The notes under the pieces are model-generated. The model saw only the letters and a program-made list of their open reading frames with translations. It ran no database searches and was not told where the DNA came from. This document shows positions 44,804-52,850 of a stretch of DNA of 57,238 bases, in pieces (within the stretch, counting starts at the first letter, position 1; each line of letters begins with the position of its first letter). The DNA comes from a virus, in the IMG/VR virus record IMGVR_UViG_3300046167_000088, positions 1 through 57,238 of that record; one strand, written 5' to 3'. Position numbers and translations under genes: made by a program.

Positions 44804-45263
44804 TGTCTGCTTTAGTACCGTTTACTGTTGTGTTTACAGCGTTTGCAGTTGTGAAACCAGCTAAGTACTTAAGAACATCATTGTCCATTGAGTCAGCCAT
44901 TTTATATGCTGCACGGTCTGTTGAAAGACGCATGAAGTCTACGTGTGAATGTGCTTCTTCAATATCGTCCAATTTAAATGCAAAGTAGTTTGCTTTGTCG
45001 ATAGTTAGTTTAAAGTCTGCATCAACTAAATCTTGTGTTGACACTGCAGTACCACGAGCTAAAGAATTAACAGTGATGTCTGGCTCTTTAAGAATGCGCA
45101 CTGAGTCGCCTTGTCCAGAAATCTCACCAAAATAGTCAGAGTTTGTGATTGCAGATATAACAGCAGATTTTCTAAATGCTAACTGTGCTTGTTTCGAAAA
45201 GATCTCAGATGAGAAGTTTCCGTTGTTCAGGTTGGTATAACCTGATGCCTTTGTAAATGCCAT
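44751..45263 (-). CDS. major capsid protein, N-terminal part (frame broken)
   Basis: From ATG 45263 (AGGAGA just upstream). Opens AFTKASGYTNLNNGNFSSE, then AVISAITNSDYFGEISGQG and DDIEEAHSHVDFMRLSTDR, the N-arm and core of a HK97-fold-like capsid protein. It reads to a stop at 44751, but the last 20 codons (Cys/Arg-rich) do not fit a capsid; the true reading moves one base at about 44804 and continues in the C-terminal part. A 45320 start is upstream of the ribosome site and not used. Confidence 0.8.
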   Translation of the reverse strand: MAFTKASGYTNLNNGNFSSEIFSKQAQLAFRKSAVISAITNSDYFGEISGQGDSVRILKEPDITVNSLARGTAVSTQDLVDADFKLTIDKANYFAFKLDDIEEAHSHVDFMRLSTDRAAYKMADSMDNDVLKYLAGFTTANAVNTTVNGTKADSCCRIRRTISCKQVEKG

Positions 45264-45431
45264 AATAATTTCTCCTATAGATATGACAGTTGGGGGAAGT
45301 AAAACATCATATCCACACAAGAGGCCAATACTTTTCTAGAGTATCTCTATTGCTAGATTTGCGGTCAAGCATTAAAGGGTCTATACTTTATCGGGTAGTT
45401 CTATTAGTGGTTAGTGCTTAAAGTTAAAGCA

Positions 45432-45462
45432 TGTGCAGGTAGTTGATACCTAGCGCTGCACA
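45432..45462 (-). promoter_or_regulatory. hairpin in capsid leader
   Basis: Inner arms AGGTA (45437-45441) and TACCT (45447-45451) around a 5-base loop, with outer arms TGTGCAG (45432-45438) and CTGCACA (45456-45462). Together they give an imperfect stem-loop at the very 5' end of the RNA from the promoter at 45470-45497. It may steady the capsid messenger or control translation. No U-run follows it on the coding strand. Function inferred. Confidence 0.4.
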
Positions 45463-45469
45463 TACTATA

Positions 45470-45497
45470 GTTTTATCTATTAATGCCTTGGTGTCAA
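45470..45497 (-). promoter_or_regulatory. sigma-70-like promoter for the capsid gene
   Basis: On the minus strand a perfect -35 box TTGACA (45497-45492) is followed after 16 bases by TAAAAC (45475-45470), a 4/6 match to TATAAT. Transcription would start at about 45463, giving a leader of about 200 bases before the capsid ATG at 45263. The 241-base gap between the scaffold and capsid genes is otherwise unexplained. The -10 is weak, so confidence is moderate. Confidence 0.5.
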
Positions 45498-45504
45498 GTG
45501 TTTA

Positions 45505-46431
45505 TTAAGACATATCGTAGATAAACTTACCAGAGCGCATTGCACTCATGATTTCGTCTTGACGTTCCTCATATTCTTTGAGGGACATCTTTTTAACCAT
45601 TGACTCGCTTAACGTCTTGCTAGACTCTTCTGCGTCTACTACAGTGCGTCCACGAGTTTTAACTGAAGATGCTGCGCCTTTGTCTGCGCTGGGCTTCTTA
45701 GTTTTGATACCCTTGTCTAGCTTATACATATCTATAACACGGGCTACAGACTTAACGTCTTCAGAGTTTTCATACAGAGCATCCTGATAAACTTTAGGTT
45801 GAGTATCTACCCATGCATGAAAAGCATCGTCTGCTCTTATAGCTTCAAAGTCAGGATGTATTGCTACAAGTTGTGCTTCAGCTTTTTCTCTCTTAGCTGT
45901 AGAGCGTAACTCTTCTATCTCTTGTAGTCTCTCATCAAGATCAGAAGCTCTTTCGTTAGCCTTCTTTTCAGCTATGGCTTCAACTATACCTGCTACATCT
46001 GGGTACTTACTTGTCCATGCATCTATCTCTTCTTTAGACTTAGGAAGTACAAGCTCGTTCTTTGCGGCTTTTTCTAGTTGATCTTCTAGACGTTTTATCT
46101 GTGCTGCTTGCTTCTTTTCTGTTTCAGCCATGTGTCTTTGTATATCACCATAGCGTTTCTTGAAGCTCTTCTCTTCAGCACTTAACTCTGCATCATCTTC
46201 CGATGCTTTGGTTTCCTCTTTGGCTTCTTCTTGTTTGGTATCACTTGCATCCGATACTTCGGTTGCCTCAGATCCTTCGCCATTGGGTTCTTCTTCAGGG
46301 GTTTCATCACTAGCCTCTTCAGCTACATCGCCTTTTAGTAGTGCTTCTAGCTCCGCTTCTGCTTCTTTGATTTTAGCCTCGTTACGTTTGTGTGTATACG
46401 AGTGCATTGTCTCTTCAGTTAGTTGTGACAT
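45505..46431 (-). CDS. head scaffolding protein
   Basis: 308 aa, highly charged: acidic N-terminal third (DETPEEEPNGEGSEATEVS), long coiled coil from about 85 to 190, and a basic C-terminal third (KGIKTKKPSADKGAASSV) before a helical end. Place directly before the capsid gene and this charge pattern are those of phage scaffolds, which guide capsid assembly and then leave or are cut. Confidence 0.8.
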   Translation of the reverse strand: MSQLTEETMHSYTHKRNEAKIKEAEAELEALLKGDVAEEASDETPEEEPNGEGSEATEVSDASDTKQEEAKEETKASEDDAELSAEEKSFKKRYGDIQRHMAETEKKQAAQIKRLEDQLEKAAKNELVLPKSKEEIDAWTSKYPDVAGIVEAIAEKKANERASDLDERLQEIEELRSTAKREKAEAQLVAIHPDFEAIRADDAFHAWVDTQPKVYQDALYENSEDVKSVARVIDMYKLDKGIKTKKPSADKGAASSVKTRGRTVVDAEESSKTLSESMVKKMSLKEYEERQDEIMSAMRSGKFIYDMS

Positions 46432-46503
46432 ATTTAGTTCCTTATGTTGGGGTCAGCACGAATGCCGAGTATCCTTATAGTTATATGGTATTGTCGTTAT
46501 TGT

Positions 46504-47736
46504 TTATCTAGTGTGAGGGTTTCTTGTTTTTACGGCATTGCCCTTACTATCCTTAACATCGTTACCCTTAGAATCTTTAACAGTATTACGTGTTGCACTT
46601 GCACGAGCATCACTTCTATTAGGGTCTTTATCTTTACGTTTAGATTTACCTTCCATAATATCTCTAGCATAGACAGGCTTTTTATCTTTTGGTTTAGGTT
46701 TAGCGGCTAATCCTTCAGGTCTTAGTCTAGGAGTTATATCATCTTTAGGTATTATGAATCGCTCATCTATCTCTTCTTTATTAGGGTTGAGCATTTTACC
46801 TACGCCACCAACAACTTTACCTAAGAAAGAATCACCCATGTTTATATCACCATCAGCATTCTTATCGTGTATTTCTCTGATACGTTTCTTAACGTCCATA
46901 AACTCTTTACGGCTAGGGTCTTCTAATTCTAGTGTATCTAACTTAGCATTAACACCGTCTAGCATCTTGTTAGCATAATCTCGTTTAGCCATACCATAAA
47001 GCATACCACCACCAGGTATAAGAACATTAGATAGACCACCAACTATAGTATCTGCTAAACCACCTACTTTATCAAGCTCACGATTATATACATCTACACC
47101 TATATCTGGGTCAGACCAATCAACAGGTTTAGGAGCATTTTCGAGTGCGTTAGTTCTGTTGTCATCATCTCTTCTATTATCAACTGTCTCTACAGGTTGA
47201 ACAGGTGCTGTGTCTGTTGTAGGAGATGCACCCTTAAGTACGTAACCTTCAGGTATAAATGTTAAAGGCATTCCATTCATAAATTGTGCATATAGTATTT
47301 CACCATTAGGACCTATATACTCTTTAGTCTCTAAACCTGCCATTGCAGTACTAGGAGCAGTCATACCACCATCGGCATAACCAGACATGTAACCACCCTT
47401 GTTCATTGTAGGTTGTCCATCATCTACCATCTGTAGTTCTGAAACATCAAAAGGTAAGGCTTCTTCTGCTACAGGCTCTCCACCAATACGCCCATTAGCT
47501 TGCATCTGCATAAAACCTTGCTTAGCTTCATTACGTAAATCCTCAAAGAACTTAACACCATAATACTTGACTACATCTGCAGGTACAACATATTCACCTT
47601 CACTTAGTTTAGCATCTATATCGTCTCTAACCTCTTCTGGTTCTGAACCGAGAGGTACTTCATTACCTGATACAGGATCTATCTCTTGACCTCGTACAGA
47701 TTTAAATACTGCTTCTGTTTCATCATTTAGTGCCAT
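46504..47736 (-). CDS. virion-associated protein with GGYxxGYxxGG motif
   Basis: 410 aa. N-terminal 95 residues carry VPLGSEPEEVRDDIDAKLS and YVVPADVVKYYGVKFFEDL, a conserved pattern in marine phages. Then comes MNKGGYMSGYADGGM, a motif that recurs in 26742-29357. The middle is Pro/Asp-rich, and the C-terminus is a basic low-complexity tail (KRKDKDPNRSDARASATRN). Between portal and scaffold genes it may be a head-joining or internal protein. No enzyme motif. Confidence 0.55.
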   Translation of the reverse strand: MALNDETEAVFKSVRGQEIDPVSGNEVPLGSEPEEVRDDIDAKLSEGEYVVPADVVKYYGVKFFEDLRNEAKQGFMQMQANGRIGGEPVAEEALPFDVSELQMVDDGQPTMNKGGYMSGYADGGMTAPSTAMAGLETKEYIGPNGEILYAQFMNGMPLTFIPEGYVLKGASPTTDTAPVQPVETVDNRRDDDNRTNALENAPKPVDWSDPDIGVDVYNRELDKVGGLADTIVGGLSNVLIPGGGMLYGMAKRDYANKMLDGVNAKLDTLELEDPSRKEFMDVKKRIREIHDKNADGDINMGDSFLGKVVGGVGKMLNPNKEEIDERFIIPKDDITPRLRPEGLAAKPKPKDKKPVYARDIMEGKSKRKDKDPNRSDARASATRNTVKDSKGNDVKDSKGNAVKTRNPHTR

Positions 47737-47917
47737 TAATACGATCCCTCATGTATTTTAGTTGTCTAAGTGTACGTATAGCACCCTGATGTCTGTAGAT
47801 CTCTGCAGTGTCAGATATGCTTTCCATACTTTTATGTTCTTTAGCTATGAGTACATCCATCTCTTCTAAGAACGCATCCCATGTAGGTTTATCATTTATT
47901 AAATTCTTAAGCAGCAT
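47723..47917 (-). CDS. small protein between portal and head genes
   Basis: 64 aa from ATG 47917 with AAGGA ten bases upstream; a GTG at 47938 is possible. Helical and charged, with a C-terminal GAIRTLRQLKYMRDRINGTK, like small helical phage proteins at this place. It overlaps the ends of both neighbours, so it is translated with the portal. Function unknown. Confidence 0.6.
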   Translation of the reverse strand: MLLKNLINDKPTWDAFLEEMDVLIAKEHKSMESISDTAEIYRHQGAIRTLRQLKYMRDRINGTK

Positions 47918-48818
47918 TACCGCTAAATCCTTGTTCACCTGGAACTGGTGCTGTTCCTATGCCTATTTGTCCACCTCCACCACCAGATGTGTCCTGTACG
48001 CCTCCCTGTGGGGCGCTAGGGGCTTGTTGAGCGCCTTCTGGTGTTGGGACACCTTCTGGAGCTACAGGCGGTGGTGCTGGCTGTTGAAAGCCTTTGAGGA
48101 TCTCTGCTTGTATTGCTGCATCCTGCATAGAGTTAGTAACCTTGTCTGGGTCTAGATCCATAGACTTAGCTATCTCACGTATAATGAAATCCATCTTAGC
48201 AAATGGTGCTAGTACTGGATTCTGTGCTACTTGTAAGAACTGCATTAAGCGCTGGGATCTTACTTCGTTAGCCATTAGACTCTCTGTACCTGATGCTCTT
48301 ACTTCTAAGTCACCACGAATAGACTCATCAAAGTCAAACTGCATGTTGAATGCAAAGAATGCTCTACCTAGTGGTCTAACAAGATAATCGTCTACATTCT
48401 TAACTACTGTACGTATTGAACCATTAGCAGCGCCCATAAGCATAGATATACCACTTGCAGTACGCCCAACGCCTGATACCCCTGTTTGACCATGTGCAAA
48501 ACTTGGGAAACCAGTACTTTCATCTGCTAAAACTCTAGCCTTATCAAAGAGTTGAATGTTTTCTTGTGCTACGTTAGGGAACTTTGTGCCGAAGATGGCC
48601 TGTCCTGGTGCGCCACCCTGTCTTCTAAACGTTTTTCCAGGGTATACAGACATATCTTGTCCTGGCACTAAGTTAGTTTCGTCTATCTCAATGATAAGAT
48701 TACCAGATAGTGCAGCGTTGTCAATAGCCATACGCATAAAGCCATTCATCAGTGTCTGTGTATCATCCATATTCTCAGCAATACCTACACCAAAGAAGCT
48801 GTAAGGGTTATGCTCGAA
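47907..48818 (-). CDS. portal protein, C-terminal part (frame broken)
   Basis: Continues the portal after the second frame break. Contains HNPYSFFGVGIAENMDDTQ (a hallmark of HMO-2011/T7-type portals), MRMAIDNAALSGNLIIEID, FGTKFPNVAQ, then QTGVSGVGRTASGISMLMG and a Pro/Gly-rich end. The entry point is TTT CGA: reading TTT then shifting to TTC gives ...TPF-EHNPY, the expected sequence. No usable start of its own; the upstream Met-rich reading to 48917 is a false extension. Confidence 0.8.
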   Translation of the reverse strand, partial: FEHNPYSFFGVGIAENMDDTQTLMNGFMRMAIDNAALSGNLIIEIDETNLVPGQDMSVYPGKTFRRQGGAPGQAIFGTKFPNVAQENIQLFDKARVLADESTGFPSFAHGQTGVSGVGRTASGISMLMGAANGSIRTVVKNVDDYLVRPLGRAFFAFNMQFDFDESIRGDLEVRASGTESLMANEVRSQRLMQFLQVAQNPVLAPFAKMDFIIREIAKSMDLDPDKVTNSMQDAAIQAEILKGFQQPAPPPVAPEGVPTPEGAQQAPSAPQGGVQDTSGGGGGQIGIGTAPVPGEQGFSGNAA

Positions 48819-49843
48819 AGGGTGTAGCGTAGTATGGAATGCGTGAAGGCTTGAATGGATTGAGTACAAAACGTATAACTTCACCATTACAAACCCAGAT
48901 ATTACAGTTAAGTTCATCTAAGTCCTTGTATTCACTAGGTATATTTACGCCATTCTCTTCTAGGTGTTCTATATCTACAAAACCCCAGAATTCTAACACT
49001 TCCCAACGCTCTGAATCAGCTAACGTTTCATCGTCAACCATAGCCATTTCCCAGTGTTTTTGTACGTAGTCAGCACCCTTGCGTATAGACTCTTGAATTG
49101 CATCCTTCATAAAGTAAGGACGTGTCTTAAGTTGACGCAACTGTGTGCGAGACATCTTGTGTCTTTCTACAACATACTCAGCATCATCCATAGATGTAGC
49201 TTCTGGGTCAGGGTAGAAGTTCCATGCTGACACATGGCTTGTCTCTGGTACTGTCTTAACTATAGGGTCATACTCACCCTCTTCATTCCAGTTAGGGTAT
49301 TCCTTATCTACAGCGAATGGACCTTTCATTACACCCGTACCAAGTAAAGCCATCTCAAAAGCCATACTGCGTAAGTGTATAGTAGCACCTGATTCGTTTA
49401 ACTGATCATGTATCTTCTTTTCCATCTTCTTAGCTGCAACCATTGCAGGATGGAATGTAACAGTGCTAGGTGTAGTACCGTCACCCTCAATAAGCTTTTC
49501 AGATACAGGACCTAGTTTGTCTGATAGAGGTCCTAGCCTTCTAGATAAGTCTAAGAGCGTTTCACCAGGATTTAGTTTGCTTTCACCATCTATTAAGTAT
49601 GGAGTAGCAGGTTTGCTTTGTGTAACACCTGAAAGTGCATCACCTGCTGCTGCCGCATTAGGATCTAAGTTAATGTGTACTGACTCTGCAACACCGTCTG
49701 GTAAGATAGATGGATCTACTGTAAGTGGAAACTTGTTGTTGCCAAACAATACGTCAACTATCTGACCGTATGCCGCTAGAGTTTTAGTCTTTGTAACCTT
49801 AACGAATACACGAGACTTTTCTGTATCTGTGAATTGTACATCA
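48808..49843 (-). CDS. portal protein, central part (frame broken)
   Basis: Main body of the portal. It enters from the N-terminal part at CCC_TGA (49846-49841) and reads DVQFTDTEKSRVFVKVTKTK, then FGNNKFPLTVDPSILPDG, and later SAWNFYPDPEATSMDDAEYV and RWEVLEFWGFVDIEHLEEN, which are typical portal segments. It ends at TAA 48808. The Met at 49749 is internal, not a start. The full portal spans 47907-50041 and, with two bases removed, has exactly 711 codons (710 aa), the usual length. Confidence 0.8.
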
Positions 49844-50041
49844 GGGACTATATAAACCTCTGTAGTTACGATAGGCTCTTAACCAACGTTCTTCGTCACC
49901 CTGTCTTGCATCTTCAGAACGACTAAACCGTTCCTCTACGAAAGCTACTACATCAGGCTTAGAATCAAAGATACTCTCTTTGCCATCCTCAGCTGCTGTT
50001 ACTTCATCTGTTTCAAACGATAGATCGTCTATATCTGCCAT
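49841..50041 (-). CDS. portal protein, N-terminal part (frame broken)
   Basis: 66 aa, from ATG 50041, with DVVAFVEERFSRSEDARQG and EERWLRAYRNYRGLYSP, the start of portal proteins of this type. It ends in CCC_TGA. A +1 slip of the Pro-tRNA from CCC to CCT gives S-P-D-V-Q-F, the expected continuation. The site has the same form as proven +1 sites (slippery Pro codon before UGA). One extra C in the assembly explains it equally well. Confidence 0.8.
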   Translation of the reverse strand: MADIDDLSFETDEVTAAEDGKESIFDSKPDVVAFVEERFSRSEDARQGDEERWLRAYRNYRGLYSP

Positions 50042-50043
50042 GT

Positions 50044-51615
50044 CTAGTATCCAAACTTGTTATCTGCGGCTTGAAAGCCACTTCGTTGTTTTGCTGGGTC
50101 AAAGTCCCATATAGAGCTACGAGGTCTTGTCATGATTCCATAACGTAATGCATCGTATAGGTGGTCTTCTGCGTGTGTATCTACATCTTCTGGGTTACGC
50201 TTATCCAGAGGTAGTGCAGGTAGTTGTGTTATAGTGTTAGTACATGAAGCCATAAATACAATTCTAGGCTTTTCTGTAAATTCATCTACCTGTAGTCTTC
50301 TGTGTATTTCGTTCTTACCTGAAACACGAGAACCTCTTGACCTGTCTGAGGGTCGCCATCTGCAACCCTTCTGGTTCATTTGTTCAGCCAGTGAAGGACC
50401 TGTATCACCTCTGTTGTGCCAGAGGGAAGAGTCTAAGACTCCATAACGTATTGTACCATCTCCAGACTCAGCATCAAGTACCATATCAGCTAGATCAGAA
50501 GCTGTAACTTTAGAGCAATAGAGTTCCCTGTATACAATGAGTTGCTCATCAGGGGCAACAGCGAACCAAATAACTCCTGTGTAGCTACCGTAACCGTAGT
50601 CACAAGCTCGAAACCGTGTCCAACTAGCAGGGATTGGGAAATCGTCAACAACGTGTATAGCTCTATTAAATTCAGGGAAGGCAGCACCTTCGTTTACGTC
50701 CCAATTACCTTCTAGTAACTGCTTTCTTTGGTGTTCTGGTAATGAGAGAAGCATCGCTTCGTAGTCACCACTCTCAGCTAAGTATGGATTGTCAAACAAA
50801 CTAGCTGGAATAAAACGTCTCTTAAATAAGGGTTGACCTGCTTTACTGTGTCCTGCAGGGTATCTTATCGTTTCTCCTGTTTCTACATTAGTAGCCCAGT
50901 AAGACTTGTTAGCAGGAGCAGGATCAATAAACATCTTCTTAACCCAAGAGTGTCCACTACCACCAGGGTTAGTCGTTCCACGCATATACAAACCAAGCTT
51001 ATCAGAGTGTGCAGATCTCAAACGTGATCTCATATAGTCCCAAGCGTAAGGACTAGACCACTGTGTAAGTTCGTCGAATCCAATCCAGTTAAAAGCCTGA
51101 CCTTGGTAACGTGTGACATCGGTATCTTTATCCAGATAAGACATCCATAGCCTACCACCCTGCGGAGAAGTCCATTGAGACTTACGTTCTGACCATTTGA
51201 TCCCTGGTATAGCACGAGGGTATAACTCCTGCGACTTTTGTATTAACTCTCTTAACTCTTCTGTAGTATGCCGTACAAGTAGACCACTAAAGTTAGGGTC
51301 ATTTAACCCATGAAGAGGGTCTGCAAGCATGGCATATGATTTACCTCCACCAGCCGAGCCGCCATATAGTACTTCACGTTCTGACGCAGATAGAAACTCT
51401 GACTGTGGTCCAGGGTTAGGCTTGAATACAACTTCTTGGGCTTCTTCTATGTTGTATGGTTCAGCTTTAACCTGCGCTGGGCTAGTCTGTATCTTCTCTG
51501 GTGGTGTAGTAACCTGTGACACCTTTTTCGAGCTTTTCGATTTCCGCAAGGGTTTCTTCGAGCCTTTTGGCAAGCTTGCGTTTAATGTTAGCTGCTTTTT
51601 TACGTCTTCGCTCAA
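50044..51615 (-). CDS. terminase large subunit
   Basis: 523 aa if the TTG at 51615 is used. ATPase domain: Walker A LYGGSAGGGKSYAML near 83-97, and Walker B IGFDEL followed by TQW. Nuclease domain: RACDYGYGSYTG, YGVLDSSLW, and DTHAEDHLYDALRYG near the end, all expected metal ligands. It moves DNA into the head and cuts it. There is no ATG near the start; TTG 51615 gives a 134-base overlap with the upstream gene, and a GTG about 31 codons later is possible. The first 60 residues are basic. Confidence 0.88.
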   Translation of the reverse strand: MSEDVKKQLTLNASLPKGSKKPLRKSKSSKKVSQVTTPPEKIQTSPAQVKAEPYNIEEAQEVVFKPNPGPQSEFLSASEREVLYGGSAGGGKSYAMLADPLHGLNDPNFSGLLVRHTTEELRELIQKSQELYPRAIPGIKWSERKSQWTSPQGGRLWMSYLDKDTDVTRYQGQAFNWIGFDELTQWSSPYAWDYMRSRLRSAHSDKLGLYMRGTTNPGGSGHSWVKKMFIDPAPANKSYWATNVETGETIRYPAGHSKAGQPLFKRRFIPASLFDNPYLAESGDYEAMLLSLPEHQRKQLLEGNWDVNEGAAFPEFNRAIHVVDDFPIPASWTRFRACDYGYGSYTGVIWFAVAPDEQLIVYRELYCSKVTASDLADMVLDAESGDGTIRYGVLDSSLWHNRGDTGPSLAEQMNQKGCRWRPSDRSRGSRVSGKNEIHRRLQVDEFTEKPRIVFMASCTNTITQLPALPLDKRNPEDVDTHAEDHLYDALRYGIMTRPRSSIWDFDPAKQRSGFQAADNKFGY

Positions 51616-51907
51616 TGGCTATTCTCTTCTTTAGACCTACATGGGAAATGGAGCGACCTGTTTGTGTTGTCAACCAGTTTGCTACTTCCCTGTAACTATA
51701 CTGCCTTAAGTGCTTCTTTGCAAGCAGTAATGCTTCTAGTTCGTGTGGTATAGGTTGAAACAGCTTTTCGTTGTCTGGATCAATCTTATAACCAAAAGGT
51801 ACTACACGAGCCGCTACTCTAACTACAGGATGCCAAACCTTATCGCTCTTCTTAGGTTTAGGTAACTCCCAGAAACCAAAGTCCCTGTCATAATCGTATT
51901 CAGACAA
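51482..51907 (-). CDS. HTH protein upstream of terminase
   Basis: 141 aa. Centre: KKHLRQYSYREVANWLTTQTG, then RSISHVGLKKRIAIERRRKK, a helix-turn-helix like that in resolvase/recombinase DNA-binding ends, followed by a long basic coiled coil (RKLAKRLEETLAEIEKLEK). It sits between terminase small and large genes in related phages too. It may bind DNA ends during packaging; not proven. Confidence 0.6.
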   Translation of the reverse strand: MSEYDYDRDFGFWELPKPKKSDKVWHPVVRVAARVVPFGYKIDPDNEKLFQPIPHELEALLLAKKHLRQYSYREVANWLTTQTGRSISHVGLKKRIAIERRRKKAANIKRKLAKRLEETLAEIEKLEKGVTGYYTTREDTD

Positions 51908-51909
51908 GG

Positions 51910-52281
51910 CTACTCGTTCTTACCCTCTTTAGGTGGAAGATAAAAGATACCCCCACCAGAAGACGACACATCTACTTTTTCCACTTTACCAAGCCCTGCA
52001 CGATCAAGTAGATCTTTTGCAGCAGCCATTTTATCTTTGATACCAAGCTCCGTAGGATCAGACAAAGCATTGACCATAGCCATCGCAGCTTTTGGCGCAG
52101 TTCTACTGAAGTACGTTCTGGTAGCTTCGGCAATCTCATCTTTGAGAGATTCGACAATAAGTCTCGTAGGTGTATTTTCACTGTATCCTGCTATCTTTTT
52201 TGCTGAAACCACGTCTCCACCTGCCTCGTCAAACAAGACCTCTAGAAACTTTTGTTGGTTTGGGGTTAAGTTACGTGCCAT
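51910..52281 (-). CDS. terminase small subunit
   Basis: 123 aa. LTPNQQKFLEVLFDEAGGD followed by AKKIAGYSENTPTRLIVES is the N-terminal DNA-binding domain of small terminases; then a helical centre and a C-terminal GGGIFYLPPKEGKNE tail, which docks the large subunit in such proteins. It picks phage DNA for packaging. Position just before the HTH and large subunit genes agrees. Confidence 0.78.
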   Translation of the reverse strand: MARNLTPNQQKFLEVLFDEAGGDVVSAKKIAGYSENTPTRLIVESLKDEIAEATRTYFSRTAPKAAMAMVNALSDPTELGIKDKMAAAKDLLDRAGLGKVEKVDVSSSGGGIFYLPPKEGKNE

Positions 52282-52290
52282 TGGCTTTCC

Positions 52291-52842
52291 TTATAAAGGT
52301 TTATCTACAAGAGAATCATATGCTTTCCATATGTCATCTATTTCAGTTTGGTATTCGTCAAGTTTATCACCCAAACTATCTGTGATCCCAGTAGATCTCT
52401 CAACTTGACTACGTAAGTCAAGCAACTCTTTCTGTTGTTCCAAGATTGTTTGCATCTGCGTACTAATCGTTGACAACCTTGTGTTAAGACCTCTAACGTC
52501 ATTATCTGCTACCGCCTGTTCTATTGCTTGAATACGAGAGCTTAAGTCAGCTTCCATATCTTGTGATTTAACTGTTAGGTCAGCATGTACACTCTGTATA
52601 TCTACATTTAGACTAGATTCAACTGTCTGAATACGAGTACTTAGTTCGTTAGACGTAGAGTTAAACTTACCTGAAGCTTCAACTACTGTCTCAATACCTG
52701 ATTCTACTGCGTAGAACCTTTGTAGTGTGTCATATCCATAATATATACCGCCACTAAGAGATCCTAGTATTGGCAGGGCAGCAGCTATGTACCACCCTTT
52801 AAAAGTAAACCCACCAACTTTAACTTCTGTATCTTCTATCAT
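52291..52842 (-). CDS. membrane-anchored coiled-coil protein
   Basis: 183 aa. One membrane segment at about 18-38 (YIAAALPILGSLSGGIYYGY) followed by a long coiled coil to the end, with TRIQTVESSLNVDIQSV heptads. Such a layout is like an inner-membrane spanin (Rz-type) but longer, and is also found in tail-proximal proteins. It lies nine bases after a signal-peptide protein. A lysis or entry role is possible. Confidence 0.5.
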   Translation of the reverse strand: MIEDTEVKVGGFTFKGWYIAAALPILGSLSGGIYYGYDTLQRFYAVESGIETVVEASGKFNSTSNELSTRIQTVESSLNVDIQSVHADLTVKSQDMEADLSSRIQAIEQAVADNDVRGLNTRLSTISTQMQTILEQQKELLDLRSQVERSTGITDSLGDKLDEYQTEIDDIWKAYDSLVDKPL

Positions 52843-52850
52843 AATAGTTC

